A stretch of DNA of 64,000 nt from Flavobacterium sp. SCGC AAA160-P02 (GTDB taxonomy: Bacteria; Bacteroidota; Bacteroidia; Flavobacteriales; Flavobacteriaceae), in contig KB911113.1 in NCBI GenBank assembly GCA_000383355.1, forward strand, positions 1 to 64,000, in the 5' to 3' direction. The notes under the pieces were generated by a model. The model saw only the letters and a list, made by a program, of their open reading frames with translations. It searched no databases and was not told where the DNA came from. Below, piece by piece: positions 1-9,444 of this stretch (positions are counted from its first letter, which is position 1; each line of letters starts with the position of its first letter). The translations under genes were made by a program, and so were the position numbers.

Positions 1-2737
1 CTCCATATACTTTGGTTGGATCACTTGCCGTTACGGTTAACGCTGCGGCTGTGATGTCTCCTGATAAGGTTGGCTGCGTAAGTGTATAGTTCCCTGAATC
101 GGTTCCACTAATGGTGTAGCCTGTGGTTGTAATGGTAATCCCTGTTCCTACATTGGCTGATGCAAAGGTAAAGACTGGGCTTCCTCCTAGGAACACATCG
201 TCTCCGGCTTCAACGCCAACAAGTGTGGCTGTTTCTAAAGCATTGGCAGCTATCGTGCCATTATATACTTTGTTTAGTCCTGAAATTCCTGTAATGGTGA
301 GTTCCTTGGCTGTAATGTCTCCTGAAAGTGTTGGTTGGGTCAGTGTATATTTTCCTGAATCCGTTCCTGAGATGGTATATCCTGTTGTATTGATCGTAAT
401 TCCTGTGCCTACATTGGCACTTGCAAAGGTATATACTGGGCTTGCTCCTAAGCTTACATCATCAGCTCCAATGATTCCTGAAAGGGCTGCCGTTCCAGTA
501 GCAGTGGCCGCTGTGGTGTCATCATATACTTTGTTGTCTCCTGTTAAGCCTGTAATCGTTAAAGAAATCAATCCTTCTGTAGTCACATCCAGTTTTGTTG
601 GACTTCCCTGTAGGTTGGGTGACCCTTCATCATCTCTAGCAACTACATACACGTCATAGTCTGTGCCTGCTGTTAGACCTGTAACACTAAAAGCATTCGT
701 AAAGCCTCCTGAGGTTACACTGGCATTGTCTGAAGTCACAGCAGCTGCCCCTCCATTTCCTGTTCCGTTCACTACGTCTGATGATGTTGGTGCTGCAGCT
801 CCGTCGGCAAGAACAACATAGAAAATATCTCCCGCTTCGTCAATGTCTGTGGTTAGATTAAAACCTGTTTGGGTGACAGAGGAATAGGAAGGTGTGCTAG
901 TCTCAAAGGATGGTGCAGTATCGTCTGTTACCGTAACAGTAATGTTATAAGTATCACTTTTACCACCACTGTTTACTTGGTATGTAAAATTATCTGTCCC
1001 TCCAAAATTGTTGGGTGTGTAAATCACTGAACCGAAGGTTAATGTTCCATTACTTGGCCCAACAGATTGTGTGGAAGCTTCTAAGGCACTATCCACATCG
1101 TACCCTTCGGGGTCTATCACTAAGGTCTGACTACTGCTAATACTTCGCTTATTCCATGCTTCAGACTCCACCCAATCTGAGCCAGCATCCATATTAGTTA
1201 AAGTACCATAGATATTATTACTTGTTGCATCATAAACCCTAGTACCACCGTCTTCGTCTAAACGGAAAAGAGCTTCCAGATTTGTCTCATTACCGAGAAG
1301 GATCTTATAGCGATTGTTTTGAATTTCTGTCAGAGAACGTGCTTCATTCCAAATACGTACCTCGTCTAACTGGCCTAAAAAAGAGTCACTAGATAGAAAT
1401 CCTTTACCAAGCTTGAAACTTGCTGAGTTGGATACATTGGTAATTCCTCCTCCGTTAGTCGTACCAATTTTCTGAGCTTCTAGAACTCCATCAACATACA
1501 GACTGGTAGTGGTACCTGAGCGGGTGACAGCAAAGTGGTGCCATTCGTTGTCGGCAATATTTGTTGTCCCTGTTATGTCACCATTATTCGTTGAACCAGA
1601 CTCCTTGATCTCGAAGGCTAGAAGCCCAGATGAAGCCTGAACAAAGACATTGTATAATGGAGCTGTTGCAGCTGAGGTAGCTCGCTTTCCCATTATTCTC
1701 CTTCTAATTGAAGCATTGGGTATCTTTACCCATCCCTCAATAGTGAAAGGATTAGTTCCAAAGTTACCAAAGGTGGTAGAATTTAATTCCACAAATTCAT
1801 TAGCTCCATCAAAATCAAGAGCTGTTCCTGACCCAGCTATTGGGGCTTCATCTACAGGAGCAATGGTGAAATTAAACGTTTGGTCGTCAACTGTGCCTCC
1901 CTGCCCGTCACTTACATCGACCCTAAAACTATCTGAGGTAGTTTCTCTTCCGTCATGCACATAGTCAATACGGTTGTTATTAATATCATCTTGTGTAAAA
2001 GTACCACCCAAGGTTAAGGCTACGGTATTTTTTCTAAGCGTACCGTTATCTGGTAAATCATCTAGTGTATAGGTAATATCCGTATCAGGCTCTTCTGCAT
2101 CGTCAAACTCAAGTTCTGAGCTAGAAACAATATCTGTACCTCCCTCGCTTAATGAGGAACCTGTGTTTGCAACAGCAATTGGGGCTGTGTTAGTTAGAGC
2201 ACTGCCAAACACAAAATCATCAAAAATATCATACTCAAAGAATCCAGTATCACCAGCAGTTATGGTAACTTTATCAACATTATCAAAAGTTGAATTAGGA
2301 CTTACAATTTGTATATATCCAGAACTAGAGTTGCCTGTTACTGAAATAACTTGAGTACCAATACTCACGCCGTCTTTGAACCCTTCTAGGGTCCAGTTTT
2401 CATTTCCGGTGAAGCTAAGTATATCTAACCAAAAACTTTGAAAATCAAATTCACTTCCATTATTAGTTTCAACAGTAATTGATTGTGACTGTCCTGGTGC
2501 AATAGATGTAGTTATAGCCATTATAGCCATTGTACTTCCATTACCATTAGTAGAGCCAAACCAAGTAGCATCGTTGTAAGTAAATTTGAAGTTACCATCA
2601 GTTATTACATTAGAACCAAAATCAGAATTGTTAGCCAATGTTGTTCCTGAATTAAAGTTTATGGTTGTTTGTGCGTTGATGGATAAAGATAGAAATAGGC
2701 CAAATAGAAGACCTATTAGAGAGGTAATTTTTTTCAT
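1..2737 (-). CDS. Very large secreted adhesin-like protein, 5' part (LamG, cadherin-like and YDG repeats)
   Basis: The frame is open from an ATG at 2737 to the window edge, giving 912 residues without a stop, so the C-terminus is missing. Residues 1-22 are a signal peptide (MKKI start, hydrophobic core, NAQ end). I see a unique N-terminal domain to about 180, a cadherin-like segment (about 180-290), a LamG / concanavalin-A-like domain (about 300-480, with FTIEGWVK and DEVRIWNEAR), another Ig/cadherin-like segment (about 500-590, ending GTDNFTYQV), a fibronectin-like segment starting near DDTAPSF, then 87-residue YDG-type repeats. Proteins of this build are surface adhesins, usually exported by the type IX system in this group, but the sorting domain would lie beyond the window. 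The base composition looks richer in G+C than its neighbours. The tail-collar gene lies directly upstream on the same strand. Confidence 0.85.
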   Translation of the reverse strand, partial: MKKITSLIGLLFGLFLSLSINAQTTINFNSGTTLANNSDFGSNVITDGNFKFTYNDATWFGSTNGNGSTMAIMAITTSIAPGQSQSITVETNNGSEFDFQSFWLDILSFTGNENWTLEGFKDGVSIGTQVISVTGNSSSGYIQIVSPNSTFDNVDKVTITAGDTGFFEYDIFDDFVFGSALTNTAPIAVANTGSSLSEGGTDIVSSSELEFDDAEEPDTDITYTLDDLPDNGTLRKNTVALTLGGTFTQDDINNNRIDYVHDGRETTSDSFRVDVSDGQGGTVDDQTFNFTIAPVDEAPIAGSGTALDFDGANEFVELNSTTFGNFGTNPFTIEGWVKIPNASIRRRIMGKRATSAATAPLYNVFVQASSGLLAFEIKESGSTNNGDITGTTNIADNEWHHFAVTRSGTTTSLYVDGVLEAQKIGTTNGGGITNVSNSASFKLGKGFLSSDSFLGQLDEVRIWNEARSLTEIQNNRYKILLGNETNLEALFRLDEDGGTRVYDATSNNIYGTLTNMDAGSDWVESEAWNKRSISSSQTLVIDPEGYDVDSALEASTQSVGPSNGTLTFGSVIYTPNNFGGTDNFTYQVNSGGKSDTYNITVTVTDDTAPSFETSTPSYSSVTQTGFNLTTDIDEAGDIFYVVLADGAAAPTSSDVVNGTGNGGAAAVTSDNASVTSGGFTNAFSVTGLTAGTDYDVYVVARDDEGSPNLQGSPTKLDVTTEGLISLTITGLTGDNKVYDDTTAATATGTAALSGIIGADDVSLGASPVYTFASANVGTGITINTTGYTISGTDSGKYTLTQPTLSGDITAKELTITGISGLNKVYNGTIAANALETATLVGVEAGDDVFLGGSPVFTFASANVGTGITITTTGYTISGTDSGNYTLTQPTLSGDITAAALTVTASDPTKVYG
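41..562 (-). repeat. Two full 261-bp tandem repeats (87-residue YDG-type units)
   Basis: Two consecutive in-frame copies run from 562 to 302 and 301 to 41, and a third begins at 40 and leaves the window. Each encoded unit starts LTITG, carries KVYD/KVYN, then FASANVGTGI and GYTISGTDSG, and ends TLSGDITA. The shared decamer cctacattgg recurs exactly 261 bp apart (147 and 408). The near-identity suggests recent duplication and possible copy-number variation. Confidence 0.85.
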
Positions 2738-2856
2738 AATATTAGGGATTAAATGATAAAATAAAAATTAGGTTTTTAGAGAGTCATTAGCTTCGATAAA
2801 GATTTACCAATGACTAAAGGCAATTTTAATTTAATGATGACTATTTATTTGAATGT

Positions 2857-2905
2857 AAATATGTAAAAATTAATTTATACCATATAAATTAATTTTTACA
2901 TATTT
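2857..2905 (-). terminator. Perfect 23-bp inverted repeat with a 3-nt loop
   Basis: The arms 2857-2879 and 2883-2905 are exact reverse complements around a CCA loop. It lies 13 bp beyond the stop of the collar-protein gene and 120 bp before the adhesin start. It is AT-rich and most likely a terminator or attenuator between the two genes; a cruciform-forming or protein-binding role is also possible. Confidence 0.6.
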
Positions 2906-2918
2906 TAAATTAACTTCA

Positions 2919-3524
2919 TTAATTTCTAGGTGGATATACACCATTTACACAAATAATATAATTCATCACTAGTGATGGCTGAATATTATTATGTGCGGAA
3001 TTCCCGCCAGTTTGGTTCACAGTTGTTTCTGCAGATAAACCAGAAACATCTATTTTAATAGCATCATTTGCCATTTCAACATCGGCACTGGAGCCATACA
3101 TGTTAACCGAACTTCTAGCAATATTCGTTGGCATAGCGAGATAATTATTTAAGGGTACATTTGTTGTTCCCTCAGCGCTAGATGCATTTAGCTTTGCTGT
3201 TACAGAGGAACCAGATATAGTTGTCTTGGCAGCATGACTATGGATTGGCATTTGTGCTGTAGATAAAGTAACCTCTTCAATACCAATTTGTTCCCCCATT
3301 CTTCTACTTGTTAATCCATTTCCTTGACCCTGACCGATTGGCACTCTACCTCGAGAATCTGGTAGCCCAAAAGTTGTTCTTCCATCTCCTCCGTAGGTTA
3401 TTCCTAAAATAGAATATAGTGATTGATTTTGGCTGATTGGTAATAATTGGCCATCGCAAAAAGCCCAGTCTCTTGGGGCAAAATTTCCTGCAAACATGAT
3501 AATTTGTCCAATAAATGGATCCAT
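2919..3524 (-). CDS. Phage tail collar domain (microcystin-dependent-protein-like) protein
   Basis: A 201-residue protein with an N-terminal Phage Tail Collar domain (about residues 6-60): it opens MDPFIGQIIMFAGNFAPRDW, followed by AFCDGQLLPI, LYSILGITYGGDG, FGLPDSRGRVPIG. The rest is low-complexity, rich in Ser, Thr, Asn and Ala, ending with a conserved NYIICVNGVYP segment. Such proteins share the tip-domain fold of phage tail fibres but are common as chromosomal singletons in Bacteroidota, where the function is unknown. No other phage gene is present here, so I do not read this as a prophage. It lies upstream of the adhesin on the same strand with a strong hairpin between them. A structural or surface role is inference. 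Confidence 0.85.
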   Translation of the reverse strand: MDPFIGQIIMFAGNFAPRDWAFCDGQLLPISQNQSLYSILGITYGGDGRTTFGLPDSRGRVPIGQGQGNGLTSRRMGEQIGIEEVTLSTAQMPIHSHAAKTTISGSSVTAKLNASSAEGTTNVPLNNYLAMPTNIARSSVNMYGSSADVEMANDAIKIDVSGLSAETTVNQTGGNSAHNNIQPSLVMNYIICVNGVYPPRN

Positions 3525-3776
3525 AAGTTTATTTTTAAGGGGTTAGTTATAAAAATTTTTCAAAAATAAGTTATCTAAGCTTAATATGCATGAGTATAAA
3601 TACTCAATTTTTGATAAAAAAATTATTGGATTTAGATAGGGGCTAATTTTTTTAAAAAATAAACATATGTAAATAGTTTGGTTTGTTTGTTATTACAACT
3701 TTTAGGGTATAACAATAAACCACAAAAGATATATTCTTTTGGGGTTTTGATTTCTATTGTATGAATTTCTATCTTT

Positions 3777-4817
3777 TTATGGAGCGGGGTTAGGTATCAT
3801 AGCATGTACCTCTGCAATTTCTTGTAAGGTTTCTTCAGATAGTTCTATGTAAATACTTTCTATGTTTTCTTTAAGTTGGCTCATTTTAGTAGCACCAATA
3901 ATATTACTTGTAACAAATGGTAATTGATTTACAAAAGCCAAAGATAATTCTGTTAATGTAATTCCGTTTTTCTTTGCAATGGCTTCATATCTTTTTACAG
4001 CTTCCAAAGAACCATCTCCCATATAACGTGCTATAAATCTTGGAAATAAATTTCCTCGAGATCCTTCTGGGCTTTTTCCATCTAAATATTTTCCAGACAA
4101 TACTCCTTGCGCTAAAGGAGAGTATGCTAACAACCCAATATCTTCTCTCATAGAAACTTCAGACATTCCAGCTTCATAGGCTCTATGAATCATAGAATAC
4201 GAATTTTGTATGGTAATAGGTCTAACTAGGTTATGAGCATTAGCAGTTTGTAAATATTTCATAGTACCCCAGGGTGTTTCATTAGAAAGACCAATAGCTC
4301 TAATGGTTCCTGCTTTTACAAAAGTGTTCAATGTTTCTAGAATTTCTAAATGATTTTCTGCTTCTTTTGTAGCTGTTTGATATGGGTAATCTCTAACGCC
4401 AAAACAATTTACACCTCTAGACGGCCAATGCAATTGGTATAAATCTAAATAGTCTGTTTGCAATCTTTGTAAACTAGCCTCTATAGCTTCTGTAATATTT
4501 TTTTTTGTAAAACCACCAGTTCTAATATGCTTTGTGTAATCTCCACCACCAGCAATTTTACTAGCTAAAACAACGTTTTCTCTGTTTCCTGTTTTTTGAA
4601 ACCAATTTCCAATAATTCTTTCTGTGTCTGCATAGGTTGCCGGGGTTGCTGGTACTGGATATAGTTCTGCTGTGTCAAAGAAATTAACTCCTTTTTCTAG
4701 CGCGTAATTCATTTGTTCAAAAGCCTCTTCTTGGGTGTTTTGGTTTCCCCAAGTCATGGTTCCTAAACATATTTTTGAAACTTTAATGCTTGTTTTAGGT
4801 AGTGTGGTGTATTTCAT
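3777..4817 (-). CDS. tas: Aldo/keto reductase, Tas family
   Basis: The 346-residue length equals that of E. coli Tas, and the N-terminus (TLPKTSIKVSKICLGTMTWG) and the whole layout match. The aldo-keto reductase tetrad is visible: Asp and Tyr in FFDTAELYP, Lys in VVLASKIAG and His in YQLHWPS. It should be a cytoplasmic NADPH-dependent reductase with a TIM-barrel fold; the natural substrate is unknown. It follows pgk on the same strand with a strong hairpin between, so it is probably a separate transcript. Confidence 0.9.
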   Translation of the reverse strand: MKYTTLPKTSIKVSKICLGTMTWGNQNTQEEAFEQMNYALEKGVNFFDTAELYPVPATPATYADTERIIGNWFQKTGNRENVVLASKIAGGGDYTKHIRTGGFTKKNITEAIEASLQRLQTDYLDLYQLHWPSRGVNCFGVRDYPYQTATKEAENHLEILETLNTFVKAGTIRAIGLSNETPWGTMKYLQTANAHNLVRPITIQNSYSMIHRAYEAGMSEVSMREDIGLLAYSPLAQGVLSGKYLDGKSPEGSRGNLFPRFIARYMGDGSLEAVKRYEAIAKKNGITLTELSLAFVNQLPFVTSNIIGATKMSQLKENIESIYIELSEETLQEIAEVHAMIPNPAP

Positions 4818-4832
4818 GTTTTATTTTAAAAA

Positions 4833-4866
4833 CTAATATGATTCGCTTTAGAGCGAATCATATTAG
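4833..4866 (-). terminator. Terminator after pgk
   Basis: Perfect 15-bp stem (4833-4847 with 4852-4866, loop TTAG) between the pgk stop and the tas start. Reading the minus strand, a T-rich stretch follows the stem, as expected for an intrinsic terminator. Confidence 0.75.
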
Positions 4867-4908
4867 ATAGTATGGTTTTTATTACTGGGTTAAATATAAG
4901 AATATTCT

Positions 4909-6096
4909 CTAAGAAAGAATTGCTTTTATACCAGGTAATGTTTTACCCTCTAATGTTTCTAACATAGCACCACCACCTGTAGAGACATAACTTACTTTAT
5001 CTGCAAAACCAAATTGTTTTACGGCCGCAACAGAATCTCCTCCTCCAACTAAGGAAAAAGCACCGTTTTGGGTAGCTCTGTCTATAGAATTACCAAGTGC
5101 AATGGTTCCTTTAGAAAAGGTTTCTAATTCAAAAACTCCTAAAGGGCCATTCCATAAGATGGTTTTACATGAATTAACAACCTTGTCAAAAATAACTTGA
5201 GATGTTGGCCCAGCATCTAATCCTTGCCATCCATCAGGTATTTTAGTAACATCTACAATCTGAGTAGTTGCATCATTAGAAAAAGCATCTGCTGCTACAA
5301 CATCTACAGGAAGATGAATTTGAACATTTCTTGCTGCTGCTTTTTCTAATATTTCAAGAGCTAATTCCATTTTATCGTCTTCACAAATAGAATCTCCAAT
5401 ACTGCCCCCTTGAGCTTTTACGAAGGTAAAAGTCATTCCACCTCCAATGATTAAATGATCTACTTTGTCTAAAATGTTTTCTATAACTGTAATTTTAGAA
5501 GATACTTTTGCTCCTCCTAAAATTGCTAAAACGGGTTTCTCGCTAGTATTTAATACTTTATCTATACTTTTAATTTCTTTGGCTAGTAAACTCCCAAAAC
5601 ATTTATTTTCTGAAAAATACTTTGCCACAATTGTTGTGGAAGCGTGCGCTCTGTGAGCAGTACCAAAAGCATCATTTACATACACATCTCCATTGTTGGA
5701 AAGTTGTTCTGAAAACCCTTCATCTCCGGCAGTTTCTTCTGCATAGAAACGAAGATTTTCTAGTAATAAAATTTCTCCATTTTGTAGGCTATTAACGGCT
5801 GAGGTTACTTTTTCTCCAACACAATCATCTACAAATTTTACTTGAACCCCAATAACATCGGCTACTTTTTCTACAATATGTTTTAAAGAATAGGAAGCAT
5901 CTACTCCTTTTGGTCTTCCTAAATGAGACATTAAAACTACAGAACCTCCATCTTCTAAAATCTTAATAATTGTAGGTTTCGCTGCTTCTATTCTGGTTGC
6001 ATCAGTTACTTCAAAATCTGTATTTAAAGGCACATTAAAATCTACTCGTATTAATGCTTTTTTATTTTTAAAACTGAAGTCGTTTATGGTTTTCAT
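4909..6096 (-). CDS. pgk: Phosphoglycerate kinase
   Basis: This 395-residue enzyme transfers phosphate from 1,3-bisphosphoglycerate to ADP in glycolysis (reversed in gluconeogenesis). The family signature RVDFNVPL is at residues 17-24, followed by the substrate loop SHLGRPKG, the LLLENLRF motif, [23 protein letters not shown] in the hinge region, and the C-terminal nucleotide loop GGGDSVAAV and STGGGA. Length and motifs are complete. A -7 promoter box lies just upstream (6113-6120, minus), divergent from holB. In this locus the enzyme also handles the triose phosphate produced by the alginate pathway encoded downstream. Confidence 0.97.
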   Translation of the reverse strand: MKTINDFSFKNKKALIRVDFNVPLNTDFEVTDATRIEAAKPTIIKILEDGGSVVLMSHLGRPKGVDASYSLKHIVEKVADVIGVQVKFVDDCVGEKVTSAVNSLQNGEILLLENLRFYAEETAGDEGFSEQLSNNGDVYVNDAFGTAHRAHASTTIVAKYFSENKCFGSLLAKEIKSIDKVLNTSEKPVLAILGGAKVSSKITVIENILDKVDHLIIGGGMTFTFVKAQGGSIGDSICEDDKMELALEILEKAAARNVQIHLPVDVVAADAFSNDATTQIVDVTKIPDGWQGLDAGPTSQVIFDKVVNSCKTILWNGPLGVFELETFSKGTIALGNSIDRATQNGAFSLVGGGDSVAAVKQFGFADKVSYVSTGGGAMLETLEGKTLPGIKAILS

Positions 6097-6112
6097 ACTA
6101 AAATATTTTTCA

Positions 6113-6120
6113 CAAAAATA
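6113..6120 (-). promoter_or_regulatory. pgk: Bacteroidota -7 box upstream of pgk
   Basis: Minus-strand TATTTTTG fits TAnnTTTG and ends 16 nt before the pgk ATG. I see no clear TTTG -33 element at the usual distance, so this is a moderate call. Confidence 0.45.
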
Positions 6121-6170
6121 GCTAATTAAAGGGGTTCATAGAAATTGAAAACTGAAAAGTTAATATATCG

Positions 6171-6197
6171 TTTGCGTAAAATTATCGCTTATATTTG
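6171..6197 (+). promoter_or_regulatory. holB: Promoter of holB, with -7 box almost touching the ATG
   Basis: TATATTTG at 6190-6197 is a perfect TAnnTTTG -7 box, with TTTG at 6171-6174 upstream (15-bp gap, shorter than the usual 17-23). The ATG at 6202 is only 4 nt after the box, so the transcript should start at or next to the start codon (leaderless). Confidence 0.5.
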
Positions 6198-6201
6198 TGA
6201 C

Positions 6202-7347
6202 ATGCTTTTTAATCAAATTATTGGTCAGGAACATATTAAAAACCATTTGCAGACTTCTGCTAAAAATGGAAGAATTCCTCATGCACAATTATTTGTAGGC
6301 AAAGAAGGTTCAGGAACCCTTCCTGTAGCTATTGCTTATGCACAATTTTTATTGAGTCATTTTTCAGACAATCCAACAGCTAGTGAATTAAAAGTTGCCA
6401 AACTGCAGCATCCAGATTTACACTTTGCGTTTCCTGTTACCACTAATGATTCTGTAAAAAAACACCCCGTTAGTAATTTGTTTTTAAATGAATGGAGAAA
6501 TTTTGTGAGCAACCATCCATACGGAGGGCTTTTTAATTGGTTGCAATCTATTGGTGTAGAAAATAAGCAAGGAATGATTGGGGTAGACGAAGCGCTAGAA
6601 GTTGTAAAAAAACTCCAACTAAAATCTTATGAAGGTGGTTTTAAAGTAATGATTATTTGGATGGCTGAAAAAATGAATATTGCAGCGTCTAATAAATTAT
6701 TAAAGTTAATTGAAGAGCCACCAGCAAAAACAATTTTCTTATTAATTACAGAAAATGAAGATCAAATAATTACTACTATTAAATCTCGTTGCCAGGCATT
6801 ACACTTTCCTGTTTTAAGTGAACAAGATATTGCCAATGAGTTACTACTAAAAGAAAAATGTTCTGAAAGTGATGCTTTAAAAATAGCAACTCAAGCGGAA
6901 GGAAATTATAATAAAGCCGTTCATTTATTACATCAAGACGCTAATGATCTTATTTTTGAACAATGGTTTATTGCCTGGATTAGAACTGCTTTTAAAGCCA
7001 AAGGAAATGCTGCTGTTATTCAAGAATTAGTGGTGTGGTCTGAGACTATTGCCAAAACTGGGCGAGAAACTCAAAAACAGTTTTTAGACTATTGTTTACA
7101 GTTTTTTAGGCAGGCTTTGTTATTAAATTATAAGTCTCCAGAGCTAGTTTTTTTGGAAACACAAACACCAAAATTTAATTTGCAAAATTTTGCTCCTTTT
7201 GTTCATAGCGAAAACATCTTGGCTATTGAAAAAGAATTAAATGATGCCCTATATCATATAGAAAGAAACGGAAATCCTAAAATTATTTTGTTAGATCTTT
7301 CTATGAAATTAACTCGTTTTCTTCATAAAAAAGAAACCTCAGTTTAA
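6202..7347 (+). CDS. holB: DNA polymerase III clamp-loader subunit delta'
   Basis: The N-terminus MLFNQIIGQEHIKNHL with HAQLFVGKEGSG is typical of the delta' subunit, which helps load the sliding clamp. The AAA+ core shows a degenerate P-loop, the EALEVVKKL and VMIIWMAEKMNIAASNKLLKLIEEPP region and the TIKSRCQ sensor motif. An upstream in-frame ATG at 6145 would add 19 residues, but these overlap a TATATTTG promoter box, so I chose the ATG at 6202, which gives the family's normal N-terminus. It is divergent from pgk and convergent with the MOSC gene. Confidence 0.92.
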   Translation: MLFNQIIGQEHIKNHLQTSAKNGRIPHAQLFVGKEGSGTLPVAIAYAQFLLSHFSDNPTASELKVAKLQHPDLHFAFPVTTNDSVKKHPVSNLFLNEWRNFVSNHPYGGLFNWLQSIGVENKQGMIGVDEALEVVKKLQLKSYEGGFKVMIIWMAEKMNIAASNKLLKLIEEPPAKTIFLLITENEDQIITTIKSRCQALHFPVLSEQDIANELLLKEKCSESDALKIATQAEGNYNKAVHLLHQDANDLIFEQWFIAWIRTAFKAKGNAAVIQELVVWSETIAKTGRETQKQFLDYCLQFFRQALLLNYKSPELVFLETQTPKFNLQNFAPFVHSENILAIEKELNDALYHIERNGNPKIILLDLSMKLTRFLHKKETSV

Positions 7348-7351
7348 TTCT

Positions 7352-7909
7352 TTACATACCCTTACTCACTCTTTTAGCAATATATAAATCTGCAATTGTT
7401 GGGCTTTCTGAGCATTTTTTTATGGGTTCAAATGTGTCTCCAACTTGTACATTTCCTGTTTGAAGTATTTTAAAATACACCCCACACATGGTGGTATTCC
7501 AAAACTGTTTTACAATTTTCATATCATTAAAACGCACTCCTAACTTTACACAAGGGTTTCTCTGTTTTGTTGCTTCTACAATACATTCTCCAACTTTAAA
7601 GGTATCTCCTACATGTATTGCTGTTTCTTCTAAATTATCTATGGTTAAATTTTCGCCAAACATACCGTATTGCCATTCTAATGCTGGGTATTGTTCTTTC
7701 CAATAGGCATAATGTGCTTCTGAATATCCATAAACTGCTTGTTCTATGCCTCCATGATGAGCTCTATTGCATATTACATCTCCTTTTACATCTTCTTTAT
7801 CAAGAAAAACAGGAATATCAACTGGAAATTTAAAAATTCCAGTTGTGATTATTTTTCCTTTCCAATTAATGTCTTTTCGTTCTCCTATGTTGGTTGCAAT
7901 AATTTTCAT
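7352..7909 (-). CDS. MOSC domain protein (YiiM-like)
   Basis: A 185-residue MOSC domain protein of the small stand-alone kind. The characteristic blocks are ICNRAHHGGIEQAVYGYS (about 46-63), YGMFGENLTI (about 81-90) and the likely cofactor-binding cysteine in TKQRNPCVKLG (about 112-122). MOSC domains bind molybdenum cofactor or handle sulfur; relatives such as YiiM and YcbX reduce N-hydroxylated compounds. The stop lies only 4 bp from the convergent holB stop. The precise substrate cannot be told from sequence. Confidence 0.88.
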   Translation of the reverse strand: MKIIATNIGERKDINWKGKIITTGIFKFPVDIPVFLDKEDVKGDVICNRAHHGGIEQAVYGYSEAHYAYWKEQYPALEWQYGMFGENLTIDNLEETAIHVGDTFKVGECIVEATKQRNPCVKLGVRFNDMKIVKQFWNTTMCGVYFKILQTGNVQVGDTFEPIKKCSESPTIADLYIAKRVSKGM

Positions 7910-7947
7910 ATTGTTTATATTTTATAAATGTATTGATGCCAAATACA

Positions 7948-9444
7948 CTAGTCTTTCAAAAAACCTTGTAATACATCGGCAATCTTTCTATTGTCTGATA
8001 ATTGTGGGATTTTGTTTTGCCCTCCAAACTTACCTATAGATTTCATGTATTGATGAAAGCCTCCTTTTTTAACTTTTCTAATAATTAATGGCTGTAATAT
8101 TTTACCTTTTATTAAGTCAGAATAATATATATTCTGAATTTGCATAGAAGCATCTATTTTTGAAGCCAATTCATTGCTATTCTCCTCTTCATTTTCAAAC
8201 TCTATAAACCATTCATGATAGGGCAATCCTTCAGGTGGGTTTACCTGCGGCGCTACTGTAAACTCGCTAACGTTGGTGTTGGTTCCTTTAATTGCATCGT
8301 TTAAAGCCTTTTCTACTTCCTTGCCTATCACATGCTCTCCAAAGGCAGAAATAAAGTGTTTAATTCTACCAGTTACTTTTATTCTGTAGGGTAATAATGA
8401 GGTGAATTCTACTGTATCTCCAATATTATACCCCCATAAACCTGCATTGGTATTTAAAATGATTACATAATTAACCCCTAATTGAACATCTTCTACAGAA
8501 ATTCTAGTTGGGTTTTCATTGAAGAATTCATTAGCAGGAATAAATTCATAAAAAATTCCGCTGTTTAATTGCAGTAACATCCCTTGCTCTTTTTGAGAAT
8601 CTTGATAGGCAATAAAACCTTCCGATGCTGGATATAATTCTATATAGTCTATTTTTTTTCCAATAAGTGCTTCAAACTTGTTCTTGTAGGGCTCAAAATT
8701 TACACCTCCGTAGATGAAAAAATTAAAGTTTGGAAAGATTTCAGATATCTTCTTTCCTGTTTTATCTATCAATTTTTCAAAATACATTTGCACCCAAGAA
8801 GGGATTCCGCTAATAACAGACATGTCTTCATTAACTGTTTCTTCTACAATGGCAGTTACTTTTGTATCCCAATCTTCTATGCAATTGGTTTCCCAACTTG
8901 GCAGTCTGTTTTTTAATAGATATTGCGGTACATAATGTGCTACAATTCCGCTCAACCTACCTAATTTTATCCCGTTTAATGCTTCTAAAACAGGACTTCC
9001 TTGTAAAAAAATCATTTTACCATCTACAAAACTTGCATCGTTTTTTTCTGCGATATAGAACAACAAAGCTTCCTTTGCTGCTTTTATATGAGTAGGCATA
9101 GATTCTTTAGTAATAGGAATGTACTTTGCTCCTGAGGTTGTACCAGATGTTTTTGCAAAATACAATGGTTTGCCTTTCCAAAGCACATTTTTTTCTCCTG
9201 CTATAATTCTATCTACGTAGCTTCTTAGGCCTTCGTAATCTGTTACTTTTACTTGTTTTTTAAATTCTGAATAACTTTTGATTTTATCAAAATTATGATC
9301 TTTCCCAAAAGCAGTATGCTTCGCTTTTTTTATGAGTTCCTTAAAAATTTTCTGCTGTGTTTTATGTGGGTTATAAGCCCATTTATAGACTTTTTTTCGA
9401 GCTTTTTTTGCAAAAGGAATCGCTAAGGTAGACTTAAGGCTCAT
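7948..9444 (-). CDS. GH3 auxin-responsive-promoter family protein
   Basis: 498 residues matching the bacterial branch of the GH3 family (acyl-adenylate-forming fold): FAKTSGTTSGAKYIPIT is the phosphate-binding loop (about 107-123), FIYGGVNFEPY and ELYPASEGFIAYQD form the nucleotide-binding region, and GHVIGKEVE/HEWFIEF the C-terminal lid. Plant GH3 enzymes join amino acids to carboxylic acids using ATP. In Flavobacteriia the substrate is unknown. It abuts the M23 peptidase gene (9445), so both are probably one transcript, with the peptidase first. Confidence 0.88.
   Translation of the reverse strand: MSLKSTLAIPFAKKARKKVYKWAYNPHKTQQKIFKELIKKAKHTAFGKDHNFDKIKSYSEFKKQVKVTDYEGLRSYVDRIIAGEKNVLWKGKPLYFAKTSGTTSGAKYIPITKESMPTHIKAAKEALLFYIAEKNDASFVDGKMIFLQGSPVLEALNGIKLGRLSGIVAHYVPQYLLKNRLPSWETNCIEDWDTKVTAIVEETVNEDMSVISGIPSWVQMYFEKLIDKTGKKISEIFPNFNFFIYGGVNFEPYKNKFEALIGKKIDYIELYPASEGFIAYQDSQKEQGMLLQLNSGIFYEFIPANEFFNENPTRISVEDVQLGVNYVIILNTNAGLWGYNIGDTVEFTSLLPYRIKVTGRIKHFISAFGEHVIGKEVEKALNDAIKGTNTNVSEFTVAPQVNPPEGLPYHEWFIEFENEEENSNELASKIDASMQIQNIYYSDLIKGKILQPLIIRKVKKGGFHQYMKSIGKFGGQNKIPQLSDNRKIADVLQGFLKD

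Noticed and set aside
123..2354. Plus-strand readings of 178, 104 and 63 residues
   Set aside because: They lie antisense to the adhesin reading and mirror its Thr- and Gly-rich repeats; no family match, no promoter.
2919..3524. Prophage remnant suggested by the tail-collar domain
   Set aside because: No other phage gene, integrase or att site nearby; stand-alone collar proteins are common in Bacteroidota chromosomes.
7488..8039. Several plus-strand readings of 60-90 residues across the MOSC gene and the end of GH3
   Set aside because: Antisense to MOSC and GH3 genes, Phe/Ile/Ser/Leu-rich nonsense composition, overlapping each other.
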